Part shown: positions 54,163-63,783 of the stretch, piece after piece | How positions within the stretch are numbered: position 1 is the first letter of the stretch | How the letters are laid out: the number at the start of each line of letters is the position of its first letter | Source of the DNA: CAVONB01 sp963697205 | GTDB taxonomy: Bacteria > Pseudomonadota > Alphaproteobacteria > Rhizobiales > Hyphomicrobiaceae | Length of the DNA stretch: 64,000 nt | Direction: 5' to 3' | NCBI GenBank assembly: GCA_963697205.1 | Contig: CAVONB010000005.1 | Span: forward strand, 124,001 to 188,000 | The notes under the pieces: model-generated | Database searches by the model: none | The model's input: the letters and a program-made list of their open reading frames with translations, nothing else | Told to the model about the DNA's origin: nothing | Translations under genes and position numbers: made by a program

Positions 54163-55203
54163 ATGCACTACTTTATCGGCCTTGACGTTTCGCTCGCCGA
54201 GACGAGCGTCTGCGTTCTCGACGAGACGGGGGAGATCTACCGGGAAGCCAAGGTCCACTCCGATCCCGCTGACCTGGCATCCTTCATCTGTGACCTGGAG
54301 GTGCCCGTCCGACTGATTGGGATGGAGACCGGTCAGCTGTCGAACTGGCTCTATCACGGCCTGTGCGACGCGGCGCTGCCGATCGTTTGCGTCGAAAGCC
54401 ATCACATGAGCACGGCGTTGAAGGCGCAGCGGGTCAAGACGGATCAGAACGATGCGCGCGGGATCGCGCACATGATGCGGATGGGCTGGTACAAGCAGGT
54501 GCACGTGAAGAGCGCGCAGAACTCACGATATCGCATTCTGCTCAACAGCCGACGCTGGATGCTGGAACGGAGGGTCGATCTCAGCAATCAGATCCGCGGA
54601 TATTTGAAGACATTCGGCTACAAGTTGGGTCGGGTGCACTGGCGGCACGACTTCGAGAAGCGCGTCTTCGAGCTCCTCGCGGACGATCCCGACTTGCTGG
54701 CCGTCGTTGCGCCTCTCCTGCGAGCGCGCGCGATGATCCTGAAGGAGGTGGCTGACCTCGAGAAGCAGATCCGCAAAATCGTTCGCACAGATCTCGTGTG
54801 CCGGCGTCTGATGACGGTACCTGGCATCGGCCCCATGAATGCGCTGGCATTCGTGTCGGCAATCGACAATCCGCATCTGTTCCGCCGCTCGCGCGATGTC
54901 GGGTCCTTCTTCGGCCTGACACCCAGCAAGTATGCCTCAGGAGAGATCGACCGCACTGGACGCATCACAAAATGTGGCGACGAGCTGGTTCGCACCTATC
55001 TCTACGAGGCCGCGAATTCGATCATGTCGCAGCTGCGCAGACCCTGTGCCCTCAGAACGTGGGCTTTGGAACTTGCCAAGAGATCGTCCGAGAAGACGGC
55101 ACGCGTGGCGCTGGCGCGAAAGATCGCGGTGATCCTGCACCGCATCTGGATCGATGGAACGGCTTTCGACTGGAAGCGGTCGACTACGGAAGCTACGGCA
55201 TGA
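54163..55203 (+). mobile_element. IS110-family transposase, intact
   Basis: This 346-residue DEDD transposase starts at ATG 54163 with AGGAGG upstream. The N-terminal RuvC-like domain shows YFIGLDVSLAETSV (first Asp), RLIGMETG (Glu) and KTDQNDARGIAHMM (last Asps). The C-terminal Transposase_20 domain shows RLMTVPGIGPMNALAFVSAI and SGEIDRTGRITKCGDELVRT with the active Ser. The gene is uninterrupted, so the element may be active. IS110 elements have no long terminal inverted repeats and use a bridge RNA from a flanking non-coding end. The left boundary must lie between 54045 and 54163; the right one is somewhere after 55203. Confidence 0.92.
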
Positions 55204-55852
55204 CGGTTCGCTTCCGGATCACCAAGAGGATGGACGATCATCCCCTCTCCACCACCGCCGCTCACCGGTTTGGGCAAGCGAGCGACGGTGGCTCCGAGAG
55301 GATGATCTGACGAATGCTTCGACGCTGACAAAGAGGAGATCGCGCGAGCGAGCCGAGGTTCCTTCGGGGACGAGAGGCTGGGAGAAGGATGCGTCCGGTC
55401 GGCTGCAGGCCTGTCTGCTCACTCAGACGAGGCACTGCGTTTCGGAGTAAATCTCCTCCCACCTTTTCCAGAAACGAAGCCGTAGCATGTGGCAGCGGTT
55501 CCAGCCGGACCACGCAGAGAAGCCCGTCTTCGAGGAAATCTGGATGGCATACGCGCAGCTGATACTGACGTCTGAATAGGGGAACGAACAGCCTTTCCCT
55601 CGGAGCCACCGTCGCTCGCCTCACCCCAAGTCGGGCGGGCGCGGTGGCAGAGAGGAAAGGCGGGCCATTTCCCTTGGTGAACTTGAGCAAAGCCGAATCG
55701 AGATTATAGTACCAGCCGATGGGCTCGATTAGAGAAGCCGGCCCTTGCCCCGACGAGGGGCCGGCGCTCGGGAAGCCCTCGCGGGGTGCTTTCTGGTGAG
55801 TGCTCGCACTTCACTCGGCAGAGACACGCGCTTTCACATTCCTTCGATGGCG
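55204..55852. other. Stretch after the IS110 transposase without assigned genes
   Basis: About 650 bases. The first part probably belongs to the IS110 3' end. A 30-codon frame (55487-55579, ending MAYAQLILTSE) has protein-like composition but no support. A GC-rich inverted repeat, GCCGGCCC/GGGCCGGC, lies at 55737-55765. Confidence 0.4.
55737..55765. repeat. GC-rich inverted repeat
   Basis: GCCGGCCC and GGGCCGGC flank a 13-base loop. No T run follows on either strand, so it is not a standard terminator. It sits about 90 bases past the end of the replication-relaxation gene. Confidence 0.5.
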
Positions 55853-56803
55853 CTAGCGGATGCGGCGCTCGGCTCCGTGACCGTCGATCCAGATGTGATC
55901 AAGACTGTTGCGCGCGGCGAGCGCCTCGCGATCGGCGAACCAGAACAGCGGCGAGCCGCCGCCGGTCATCCTACCGAGCACGGCGCGCATGGTCGCGGCG
56001 CGCTCGGCGTTCGAGGTGACGAACAGGACGCGGAAGTTGCGCCAGCCGAAGGCAGTCGTGTGCAGCTTCGCCTGCCAGATCGCGCGATAGGCCAGGAACT
56101 TGCGCAGGATCGACGTCTGCGTCAGGTCGGAGCGCTCGACGGGCATGGTGCCCCGATCGATCTCGACCAGGAAGTTGCGGCGCCAGCCGTCGGCCGGTGA
56201 TCCCAGCGAGAAGGCGTAGTCCGGTTCGACCGAAATGGTGTGCGACGTCGCGCGGAAGATGACCGGCACCGACAGCCGGAAGGGCTTGTCGGCGTCGCGC
56301 GTCGACGCGGGCAACCGCGCCACCAGTGACGCACCGTCCGTGACATCGAGGTCGGGGCTGGCCGCGACATCGGCCGTCAGCGCCACGGCGAAGTCGGCGA
56401 TGGCGAGCGTGTGCTCCAGGAACGGGCGTCCGGCCTGGCGGTTCTTGTGCGCCCAGGTTCCGGAATGGGACGGCGCGCCGCCGTCGCGGTCGCGCAGCAG
56501 CGCGGCGCCCTTGTCGGCCAGCGCATAGACGATCAGCGCCGAGCCGCCGCCGGGCCGATAGAAGTCGTACTGGCAATCCGGCCGGTCGAGGTAGGCGTGC
56601 TCGAACAGGGTCTTGAGCCGGGTCGTGATGTTCTTTTCCGAGCCCGGGATCAGGCGGCGGACATGACCGGAGTTGAGGAAGCGGTGCCGCGCGATGACGC
56701 GCAGCATGTCGATGTCGCGGTCGGTGAGCTGGAGCGGCGGCGGGTCGCCGGAGCGTTTGCGGCGGGGCCGATAGCTGCCCCGGACGGATGTGTCGAGGGT
56801 CAT
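55853..56803 (-). CDS. Replication-relaxation family protein
   Basis: This 316-residue protein has an N-terminal winged helix (LQLTDRDIDMLRVIARHRFL, then NITTRLKTLFEHAYLDRPDC). A C-terminal alpha/beta domain follows, with HTLAIADFAVALTADVA, ISVEPDYAFSLG and RNFLVEIDRGTMPVERSDL; its Asp/Glu pattern resembles PD-(D/E)XK nucleases. The family is found on plasmids and integrative elements, sometimes beside relaxases. Its start overlaps the end of the upstream membrane-protein gene by four bases. Confidence 0.88.
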   Translation of the reverse strand: MTLDTSVRGSYRPRRKRSGDPPPLQLTDRDIDMLRVIARHRFLNSGHVRRLIPGSEKNITTRLKTLFEHAYLDRPDCQYDFYRPGGGSALIVYALADKGAALLRDRDGGAPSHSGTWAHKNRQAGRPFLEHTLAIADFAVALTADVAASPDLDVTDGASLVARLPASTRDADKPFRLSVPVIFRATSHTISVEPDYAFSLGSPADGWRRNFLVEIDRGTMPVERSDLTQTSILRKFLAYRAIWQAKLHTTAFGWRNFRVLFVTSNAERAATMRAVLGRMTGGGSPLFWFADREALAARNSLDHIWIDGHGAERRIR

Positions 56804-57789
56804 GATGTCAGTCTACCATGCTGGGGCCGCGGGAGCCGGGACAGGGGAGTACCGCCGGGCAGCTCGTACATCGTCGGGCCGTTGCGCCCGTCGCGATACT
56901 TGCGCGCGCCGAGTTCGACCAACCGCGCATAGAAGCTGTACTTGGCGAGCGGCGTCGCGCCGCTTGCGTCACACCAGTCGGCGTACGCGGCGAACAGTTC
57001 GGCGCAGTGACCCGGTCCGCGCGGCCCGTCGTCCACCAGCCAGGCGGCGACGGTGTCGTGCTCCGTCGGGCGCGCCGGAGGTGCGTGTGCTTGCTGCCGC
57101 TCACCCGTTCCGAACCAGGCGCTCCAGCAGGTGGCATGGAAGATCCACAGCGTGACGGCGAGGAACCACTCGAGCCCGGCCAGCGGCGACACGTGGGCGA
57201 CGGTGTCGACCCGCGCAAGACGCGTGCGCGCGTCTTGAACGGCTTTGCGCGCTGTCTCGATCTGCGGTGCCAGGCGCGTGCGCTCACCGCGTGAAGCCTC
57301 CGCAAACGAGGTCTGCAAATCGCCGAGGAACGTCTGCGCCTGGCCCAGCTCCAGCTTGAGCGAGACGTAGGCGTCGGCGGAGCGCGCGGAGGGTGCCGCG
57401 GACGCCGTCAGGTTGAGCGCGATGTAGCCGCGCACCGCGTGAATCGAATAGAGTGAGGCGATGATGAACAGGCCGATCGCGGCGACCGCCGCGATGCGGT
57501 CGCACGACCACCAGCGGAAGGCGGCGAACACGCTGGCGATCATGCCGAGGTCAAGGGCCAGCGCCAGGACGGCGAACAGCCAGGTGTTGGGCACCGGCAA
57601 CCAGGCGAGCGCCGGCTCGGGCGAAGCCAGCGTCGCCGAATAGCTGATCGAAGCCAGCGCCATCACGCTGGTGACGATCGCGCCGCTGATCAGCGCCAGG
57701 AACTGCCACAGCCTCATAGCCGGGCGTGCGGGCGCGCAAGCTGCATGGTCGCGACGATCCGATGATGGAACGGGGATCGGGACCGACAT
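56800..57789 (-). CDS. Membrane protein with C-terminal primase-like winged-helix domain
   Basis: This protein of about 329 residues has four hydrophobic segments, three near residues 25-125 and one near 210 (WFLAVTLWIFHATCWSAWF), with a coiled-coil-like stretch (LGQAQTFLGDLQTSFAEASR) between. The C-terminal 90 residues (LFAAYADWCDASGATPLAKY and VELGARKYRDGRNGPTMYEL) resemble the winged-helix domain at the end of phage P4-type primase-helicases. It overlaps the replication-relaxation gene by four bases. No replication activity can come from this protein alone; it may tether DNA or a replisome to the membrane. I do not recognise the family as a whole. Confidence 0.7.
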   Translation of the reverse strand: MSVPIPVPSSDRRDHAACAPARPAMRLWQFLALISGAIVTSVMALASISYSATLASPEPALAWLPVPNTWLFAVLALALDLGMIASVFAAFRWWSCDRIAAVAAIGLFIIASLYSIHAVRGYIALNLTASAAPSARSADAYVSLKLELGQAQTFLGDLQTSFAEASRGERTRLAPQIETARKAVQDARTRLARVDTVAHVSPLAGLEWFLAVTLWIFHATCWSAWFGTGERQQAHAPPARPTEHDTVAAWLVDDGPRGPGHCAELFAAYADWCDASGATPLAKYSFYARLVELGARKYRDGRNGPTMYELPGGTPLSRLPRPQHGRLTS

Positions 57790-58290
57790 GGTTTCCTCCG
57801 TGATCGAGGAAACTCAAGCTAGTCACGCGCGGCGCAGGAGCAACGTGGGCGCATGGGAGCTGCCGAGCTGCGATGGGCAGCGCTGTCGGCCCGCGATATC
57901 ACATCACGATTGCGAGAGGTCTGATCTTTCTGAGATCGGTCAGCGGTGGGGACTGGTCCGTGCTGGAAAACCGAAGCGATCATCGGCGCTTTGCAGCCTG
58001 CCGTTGATCCCCAAGTCGTCATGGGCCGCCGCAGACTGTCGCGAGGCGCTATCGATCACAACGCAGATCTGCCATCGCTCAGCATCTTCAAGCGTGCTGC
58101 AGGCCTTGATGTGTTTGCGCAACCGTCACCTTGTAAACGAGCCGGTCGGTCCAGAAACGGTCACTGCCCGCGAGCTGCTTCTGTTCGCCGCAGTGCGAGG
58201 CCGGCCATCATTGATGGAGGTCAAAGTCTGGACATTGCTTGATGGTCAAGCATTTGGTTCATGATGAGTTCGCTGGTCAGCGGGGATTCC
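57790..58290. other. Non-coding or degraded stretch
   Basis: About 500 bases between divergent genes. Frames present are short and show no domain features. The ATG 58261 is in frame with the DUF6455 gene, but ATG 58291 is preferred. Confidence 0.4.
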
Positions 58291-58575
58291 ATGAGTGACT
58301 ATTGCTACAGCTTTCCGCTCCTCAACCGGGTGATCGCTCAGGCCGAGTGCATGGACAGGATGATGGCCGCCATCGGGGTCGATCCTCTCGTTGCCATTCG
58401 CTGTGATCAGGGTGCTTCGTGGTATGAAGCGCGAACGCGCTGCATCGACTGCGCCGCCGATCGTCGCTGCAAGGCGTGGCTCGAGGCGGCCGAACGCGTT
58501 CAGCCAGCTCAGCCCCCGCCCTTCTGTCCTAATACCAGCTTCTTTCTGGCCTGCGGTGCCCCTCGCCCGTTCTGA
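58291..58575 (+). CDS. DUF6455-like small Cys-rich protein
   Basis: This 94-residue protein starts at ATG 58291. It has MMAAIGVDPLVAIRCDQGAS, ARTRCIDCAADRRCKAWLEA and PPFCPNTSFF. The CX2C and later Cys residues are spaced as in DUF6455 proteins and may bind a metal. The function is unknown. The last few residues (LACGAPRPF) look atypical. It is the first of three plus-strand genes at the right end. Confidence 0.72.
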   Translation: MSDYCYSFPLLNRVIAQAECMDRMMAAIGVDPLVAIRCDQGASWYEARTRCIDCAADRRCKAWLEAAERVQPAQPPPFCPNTSFFLACGAPRPF

Positions 58576-58726
58576 CTGGCCTCGCCCTTGGCGCCATCGT
58601 GCTCGGCGTGCCCTCGAAGGTGCGCCTGCACCTAGCCTCCAAGGCGTTGTCCTGGCATCATGATGGGATGGTACCAGCTCAAACACTGGATCTGTCTCGG
58701 CAGTAATCGGGGAGGGCGATTGAGAT

Positions 58727-60475
58727 ATGAGACTCGCCCTGCTCACTTTCATGCTGGCAATCTCGGGCTCATGGCATCCGGTTTCCGCGCAGTCGTTCTG
58801 GCCGTTCGATGTGTTCACGACGCCGCGCGCGTCGCCGACACCGTCACCTCCGGGGGCTCGACCGTCGTCGCGGCCGAAAGGCCTCGAGAAAGCGCGTTCC
58901 GCTGCTATTGAGCAGCGGAGTACCGGTCAAAGCTGGCGATGGCGCATCGCACGAACCAAATGGACGGAGACAGATGAGAAGGCGTACGAGGATTTCGTCG
59001 CGCGCATCGGGGAGAGTTGCTGTCGCTCTGTCAACGCGTGCCTGACCGGCGCCGATTCCAATCCCATGTATCGGGGGTCGAATCCGGCGGGCATGAAGTT
59101 CTATGCCGACTGCGCGGACCTGCCGTACATGCTTCGCGCCTATTTTGCCTGGAAGAACAACCTACCATTCTCCTACTCGACCGCGGTGTCGCCCATCGGC
59201 GCAACACGAGATATTCGCTACACGCCCCTCGGCAACATAATTCTGAGCCGCCGCGACATCATTGGACCCGCGATCGACGCTCGGCGAGTTATCCCGCAAA
59301 TCATCGATACGATCTCATCGGCTCACTACCGATATCCGCCGACCCAGGTCAAAGGTCTGCTTCCGGACCATTACCCGGTGAAGATCTCCCGCGCGAGCAT
59401 TAAGCCGGGCACGATCATCTATGATCCGGACGGGCATGTCGCAGTCGTCTACAAGGTCGATCCGGACGGCCGCGTTCACTACATCGACACCCATCCCGAC
59501 AACTCGCTCACGCGCGGCGTCTTCGGCAGGTCGTTCTCACGGTCCTCACCTGGCATGGGCGCAGGCTTCAAGCGTTGGCGACCTCTGACCTTGGTTGGCG
59601 CCACGGCTGGCGGCGACGGCTCTCTCCAAGGCGGGAGGATATCTCTCGCCCCGGACACCACCATTTCCGATTGGTCCGACGAGCAGTTTTTTGGGACGGG
59701 GCCCGGCAAGCCGAAAAGGTGGCGTAGCGGCAAGTTCGTCCTCAACGGCGAAACACTCGACTATTATGAGTACGTCCGAAAGCGGCTGGCGGGAGCCGAC
59801 TTCAAGTACAATCCAATCGATGAAACCCGAGCGATGGTTCGGGCCTTGTGCGAGGACATCAAGTATCGGGTGGACGCCGTGGACATTGCGATCAAAGCCG
59901 GCATGCACTTGCGGCCGCAGCCAGCTCGGCTGCCGCTCAATATCTACGGTACCGAAGGTGATTGGGAGATCTATTCGACGCCGTCGCGGGATGCCCGACT
60001 CAAGACCGCATTCAAGGAGCTGCGCGACGAGATTGCGCGGTTTCTGACCCTAGCATCGGCGGATAGTGCCAAGCTCGACTACGCGGGAGCTGACCTGCGT
60101 CGCGACCTTCGGGACACATATCTCCGGGAAGCAGGGGTCTGCACGTTCAGCTACACCAACAGCGCCGGAAGAAGCATTGAACTTGATTTCGGCAAGCTCG
60201 CCGCGCGCCTGTTCAAGCTGTCGTTCGATCCGCATCACTGTATCGAGCGACGCTGGGGCGCAAGCACGCCAGACGAACTCGCATCGTGTGCCGATGATGC
60301 CGACAAGCAAGCTTGGTATGAAGCCGAGCAGCGGCTCCGAAACCAGATAGATCGGACCTACGACACGCCAATGGGCTTCTCGCTTTCACAGCTCCAGAAA
60401 CGCGGTCTAGGTAGCGGCACTGACCGTCCCCCTGACATCGACGTCCTTGAGCTGCTGCAGGACCCTATCCCATAA
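58727..60475 (+). CDS. Large exported protein with a cysteine-peptidase-like core
   Basis: This 582-residue protein has a signal peptide (LALLTFMLAISGSWHPVSAQ) and a Pro/Ser-rich linker (residues about 33-52). The segment MKFYADCADLPYMLRAYFAW contains Cys129. About 108 residues later DPDGHVAVVYKV (His237) and VHYIDTHPDNS (His251/Asp254) follow. This Cys-His-polar order resembles the NlpC/P60 or transglutaminase-like fold, so an envelope peptidase or amidase is plausible. The C-terminal 300 residues have no recognised domain. I do not recognise the family. Confidence 0.65.
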   Translation: MRLALLTFMLAISGSWHPVSAQSFWPFDVFTTPRASPTPSPPGARPSSRPKGLEKARSAAIEQRSTGQSWRWRIARTKWTETDEKAYEDFVARIGESCCRSVNACLTGADSNPMYRGSNPAGMKFYADCADLPYMLRAYFAWKNNLPFSYSTAVSPIGATRDIRYTPLGNIILSRRDIIGPAIDARRVIPQIIDTISSAHYRYPPTQVKGLLPDHYPVKISRASIKPGTIIYDPDGHVAVVYKVDPDGRVHYIDTHPDNSLTRGVFGRSFSRSSPGMGAGFKRWRPLTLVGATAGGDGSLQGGRISLAPDTTISDWSDEQFFGTGPGKPKRWRSGKFVLNGETLDYYEYVRKRLAGADFKYNPIDETRAMVRALCEDIKYRVDAVDIAIKAGMHLRPQPARLPLNIYGTEGDWEIYSTPSRDARLKTAFKELRDEIARFLTLASADSAKLDYAGADLRRDLRDTYLREAGVCTFSYTNSAGRSIELDFGKLAARLFKLSFDPHHCIERRWGASTPDELASCADDADKQAWYEAEQRLRNQIDRTYDTPMGFSLSQLQKRGLGSGTDRPPDIDVLELLQDPIP

Positions 60476-60847
60476 GCGATCCCTTAGTTCGGTCGTGCGG
60501 CAGCGGTCTCAGTTACCGGAGGTGCTGCAGACGTCAATCGATCGCTGTTCAAGCCCGCCCTTGACCCACCACTGCTGACTTAGTGCCTATGCTCAACACT
60601 CGTGCTGCAAAAGTGCCCGGCATGAGGCGATGGCCGTGTGCACCACAACAAAGTCGGCCTTCGGTCGAGGTTTGGCAACACCGGCAGCTTGGCCCCGAGA
60701 CCGCTGCCGTTCTTGTAAAGGTCATTCGCCATCAGAAGACGCGAAACCGCGCTAGAAATGAGAGGCTACTCCATTACATGGCAGCCTTATCGACGTCTCA
60801 TCATCGATAGGCTAACGTCGTCAAGCTCCAAGCTGAGGAGGTCCACC
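60476..60847. other. Intergenic stretch
   Basis: About 370 bases with no gene seen. The RidA frame is open back to 60758, but the ATG at 60848 has the only good ribosome binding site. Confidence 0.4.
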
Positions 60848-61249
60848 ATGATGACGAGCCGGCGGCTCATCTCAAACGGAAACCCCATGGAAGAAATTGT
60901 TGGGTTTAGCCGCGCCGTGCGCGTGGGCCCCTATATCTCGGTCGGGGGGACCGCTCCAGTTGATGCAGAAGGCAAAACAGTTGGCCTTGGCGATGTCTTC
61001 GCCCAAACGACACGATGTTTCGAAATCATAAAGGCGGCTTTGGAGGAGGCCGGCTCAGGTATCGAAGATATTGTCCGCACTCGCGTGATCCTGACCGACA
61101 TCGATAATTGGAAAGAAGCTATCGAGGCGCGGAAGAAATACTGCCTCGACGCGCGGCCAGTCGACACGATCATGGCGGTCACTCGGTTCGTAAACCCCGA
61201 ATGGCTCGTGGAGATCGAGGTTGACGCGGTTGTAGCAGAAGACATCTGA
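60848..61249 (+). CDS. RidA-family (YjgF/YER057c) protein
   Basis: This 133-residue protein starts at ATG 60848 after GAGGAGG. It is the deaminase/endoribonuclease L-PSP-like fold: FSRAVRVGPYISVGGTAPVD, QTTRCFEIIKAALEEAGSGI, DIVRTRVILTDIDNWKEAIE and FVNPEWLVEIEVDAVV. RidA enzymes hydrolyse reactive enamine/imine intermediates. The Arg expected near position 105 of true RidA corresponds to the ITRF-like segment VTRFVNPEW. It stands alone on the plus strand. Confidence 0.9.
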   Translation: MMTSRRLISNGNPMEEIVGFSRAVRVGPYISVGGTAPVDAEGKTVGLGDVFAQTTRCFEIIKAALEEAGSGIEDIVRTRVILTDIDNWKEAIEARKKYCLDARPVDTIMAVTRFVNPEWLVEIEVDAVVAEDI

Positions 61250-61675
61250 CCGCGGAGTGCGTGCCCTGGAAAGTCTTTTGCGGGCCGACCGCTTCCAGTC
61301 GTCGACAGGCAGCTCCTGGGCCTGTTGCGTCGTCGCGCTCGGTTTGTGGCCAGAATGGTTAGTGACGGAGATGCAGCTTGAGTATCAGACCCTGGCTCTG
61401 AGGACTGCCCTTGACCTTGAGCCGCATCTCGTAGCAGTGCACAACAGTCATGTTACAGCGACGCAGACAGCAGAGGGCTTCGGCTTGTGCGCTGCGAACA
61501 TCCGTCCGCGATGGGTAAGAACAACCATAGCGGCCGCTTCGCAGCCGACATAGCGTTCGTTCTTGTTTGCGCGACGTGATGACCGACGCGCGCAATTACC
61601 CCAGAAGTTCGAGCGTGAGCGGTCACTCTGGATCATGGAAGCAGCCCAAGGCCGCTTCCACGCCCACATCACGCG
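61250..61675. other. Intergenic stretch
   Basis: About 425 bases between convergent RidA and GYD genes. Short frames only; nothing is supported. Confidence 0.4.
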
Positions 61676-61996
61676 TCAAGCCCCGGGCGGCCGGTAGGCA
61701 GGCGACTTCTTCGCTGCTTGGTCGATCTCTTCCGGCGTCAGCAGCACTGTCAGCTTGCCCTTCACGGCACCTGATGCCGCGACCGTGAGTCCGACCGCCG
61801 CAGCGCTCACGTTGTCCGGGGCGTCAACAATAATGACGACGTCATCCGTCCCGAAGGAAAAATAGAAGCACTCAAGCTTGCCGCCCATAGAAGCGAGCAT
61901 CTTTTCAACGACGGCCTGCCGCGATGAACCGCCTTCGGCGATCACGCCTTTCGTTCCTTCCGCGGTGTAGCTGCCAGTCCACATGTACTTTGCCAT
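61676..61996 (-). CDS. GYD domain-containing protein
   Basis: This 106-residue protein starts at ATG 61996 with GGAGG upstream. It shows YMWTGSYTAEGTKGVIAEGG, a central GGKLECFYFSFGTDDVVIIV and AAVGLTVAASGAVKGKLTVL, the usual GYD (ferredoxin-like, dimeric) pattern. The function is unknown; relatives may bind small ligands. It is soluble and isolated, with no neighbour on the same strand for 1 kb. Confidence 0.88.
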   Translation of the reverse strand: MAKYMWTGSYTAEGTKGVIAEGGSSRQAVVEKMLASMGGKLECFYFSFGTDDVVIIVDAPDNVSAAAVGLTVAASGAVKGKLTVLLTPEEIDQAAKKSPAYRPPGA

Positions 61997-62125
61997 GACG
62001 TCCTCCATCCGCCGCCGGAGCGGCGTCCTTGCCGCGAGCACGTGCCAATTACCGTTGCATCACTTCGCACTGCCCGGCAGGAGTGAACTTACGTGGCGAA
62101 ACAGGTCCTGTAATCCACAAATGCA

Positions 62126-62698
62126 ATGACGCCAATCCAGGTGACTTTGAGCCGAGAGAGAGCTCGTCGCTGCCATTCCGGGCAGACCAGCAATAAGCGA
62201 AGCAACAGTCCGCCTAGTGACCATGTCGAATTTCCCTCCTCGTTTCGGATTTCAAACGTGGCCCGCGACGTCGAGCGCTCTTTTGCGCTCTCAGGAGGAC
62301 GTATTCCATCCGTCTGGACGCAGGATATTGCCCGAGCCCGCCACCGGTCAATGGTGCGCATTATTCTGTGTCGCAAAGTACGCAATCCGAATTCGATTGG
62401 CTGTCCGATGACGTGCGGAGTAGTGGCCAGCTTGCTGGATATGGACATTGACACGTTGGCCGCGTTGGTTGAGCTGGAGCAGATGGGGCTCATTGCGAGA
62501 GGGCCGTCGGGTAGCATTGAACTGAACTCGCTGGTTGGGCTGGAAGCGGTTGCAGAGGGTCATGGGCACCAACTGTCAGCGCCGGGTCGCAGTCATCCCC
62601 CTCAGGTTGGGCCGCCGCTCGGGGATCCGATCGAGACGACGGGCGCATGGCGGTATCGCTATCGAAAAGGCCGGCCAAATCTCTTCAATCATCAGTGA
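62126..62698 (+). pseudogene. Possible remnant of a Crp/Fnr-type regulator
   Basis: Residues about 92-145 of this frame (CPMTCGVVASLLDMDIDTLA, then ALVELEQMGLIARGPSGSIE and LNSLVGLEAVAEG) look like the winged-helix end of Crp/Fnr regulators, including the recognition-helix position and wing. The preceding 90 residues do not resemble a cyclic-nucleotide domain and the following 45 are low-complexity. It may be the end of a decayed gene or a coincidence. Confidence 0.3.
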
Positions 62699-63039
62699 GA
62701 GCTCTGCCAATGGCCCGCACGCGGCTCCGCCTGCGTTGAACATCCCATTCATCCAATCGAAAATAGCCCGTTGGCGCTGTCCAGGCTCGCGGCTCTCGCT
62801 TGCTATGCACACGGCCGCAGGAAAGGCTATTCTGCCGGTCGGCTCGGTTGGGAGTGCTGCAAACCCGAATTGGGGCAAACCGGTCCCGAGCAATGAGATC
62901 TGAGACCAAGTCTCTCGCAGCCACTGCACCCCCCAAGAAAAGGCCGAGAATGAGGACGGTCAGAGAGGTAATCTTCACTGTAGATACTTCCCTTGCTCGG
63001 GCCACGCGCGGTCAAATCAGGCGTGCTTCGGCAGCAGCG
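62699..63039. other. Stretch downstream of the second DUF2092 gene
   Basis: About 340 bases. A minus-strand frame contains a signal-like hydrophobic stretch (ITSLTVLILGLFLGGAVAA) near 62930-62990, which could be a small exported protein in the position held by the 108-residue gene after the other DUF2092. The rest of that frame does not look coding. Confidence 0.3.
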
Positions 63040-63783
63040 CTATTCCAAATCGATTGGATCGACTTGGCGGCTGCCGTTGGGTGGGACAAACGTGAAGGTG
63101 CTGGCGTCGAAAGCAGGTTGTCGCCAGCTAAAAAGCGTCGTCTGCCCGACCGAAGCCGAGCCGTCCGTACGGTGATTGACCAGCTTGCAGGGGAGGGGAG
63201 CGCCAGATGGCGCGATCCACACGTCGAACACTTCCTCGAAGCGTTCGACACGGATCCCCCGGCACTCGCGTCCCTCGATGTTGAGGGGCGGAAGACTTGT
63301 AATCGAGAGATCCGTGTTGGCGCTGACGGCCCAGAAGAAATCCAGCATGCGCCCGGCAATATTCATCAGCCCGGCGGCGGTGTACATCGACCCGAGCATA
63401 GAATCCCGCGCAGCAAACTGAGCGTATCTCCTGGCCTGCGGCTTATAGATGGTGAGGCGTTTGCCATCTGAGATCACGTTGTAGGATCTATGCCCTGAGG
63501 ACATCTCAACACGCAGTTGATTTGGCCGCTTTAGGAAGAACTCAGCAGTGGCGTGCAGCTTGCTCTCACGCAGGCTGCTCGACACAACCATCGACGCCGA
63601 GAACTGAAGCTCGGAGGCGGTCGCGAGATGAGTATGCATTTGAGTCAGCAACGCCCGGGATGCCTCGTCACCAACCTTGTCACGGGGCTGAGCAACCACA
63701 GGTTCAATGGGCATCAACGAACTGACAAGGGCCCAGAGCGTAGCGCCGAGCGCACTCAAACGAAACGATCGCATGCGGTTCAC
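63040..63783 (-). CDS. DUF2092 domain-containing exported protein (second copy)
   Basis: This protein of about 247 residues has a signal peptide (LGATLWALVSSLMPIEPVVA). The DUF2092 domain shows LLTQMHTHLATASELQFSAS, AEFFLKRPNQLRVEMSSGHR and SWRQPAFDASTFTFVPPNGS near the end. The layout matches the DUF2092 gene at 37180-37977, but the sequence is clearly different, so it is a diverged paralogue rather than a recent duplicate. A LolA-like hydrophobic ligand pocket is expected by analogy. It is the last complete gene. Confidence 0.85.
   Translation of the reverse strand: MNRMRSFRLSALGATLWALVSSLMPIEPVVAQPRDKVGDEASRALLTQMHTHLATASELQFSASMVVSSSLRESKLHATAEFFLKRPNQLRVEMSSGHRSYNVISDGKRLTIYKPQARRYAQFAARDSMLGSMYTAAGLMNIAGRMLDFFWAVSANTDLSITSLPPLNIEGRECRGIRVERFEEVFDVWIAPSGAPLPCKLVNHRTDGSASVGQTTLFSWRQPAFDASTFTFVPPNGSRQVDPIDLE

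Noticed and set aside
58261..58290. ATG 58261 as start of the DUF6455-like gene
   Set aside because: The added ten residues have no similarity to the family; ATG 58291 fits better.
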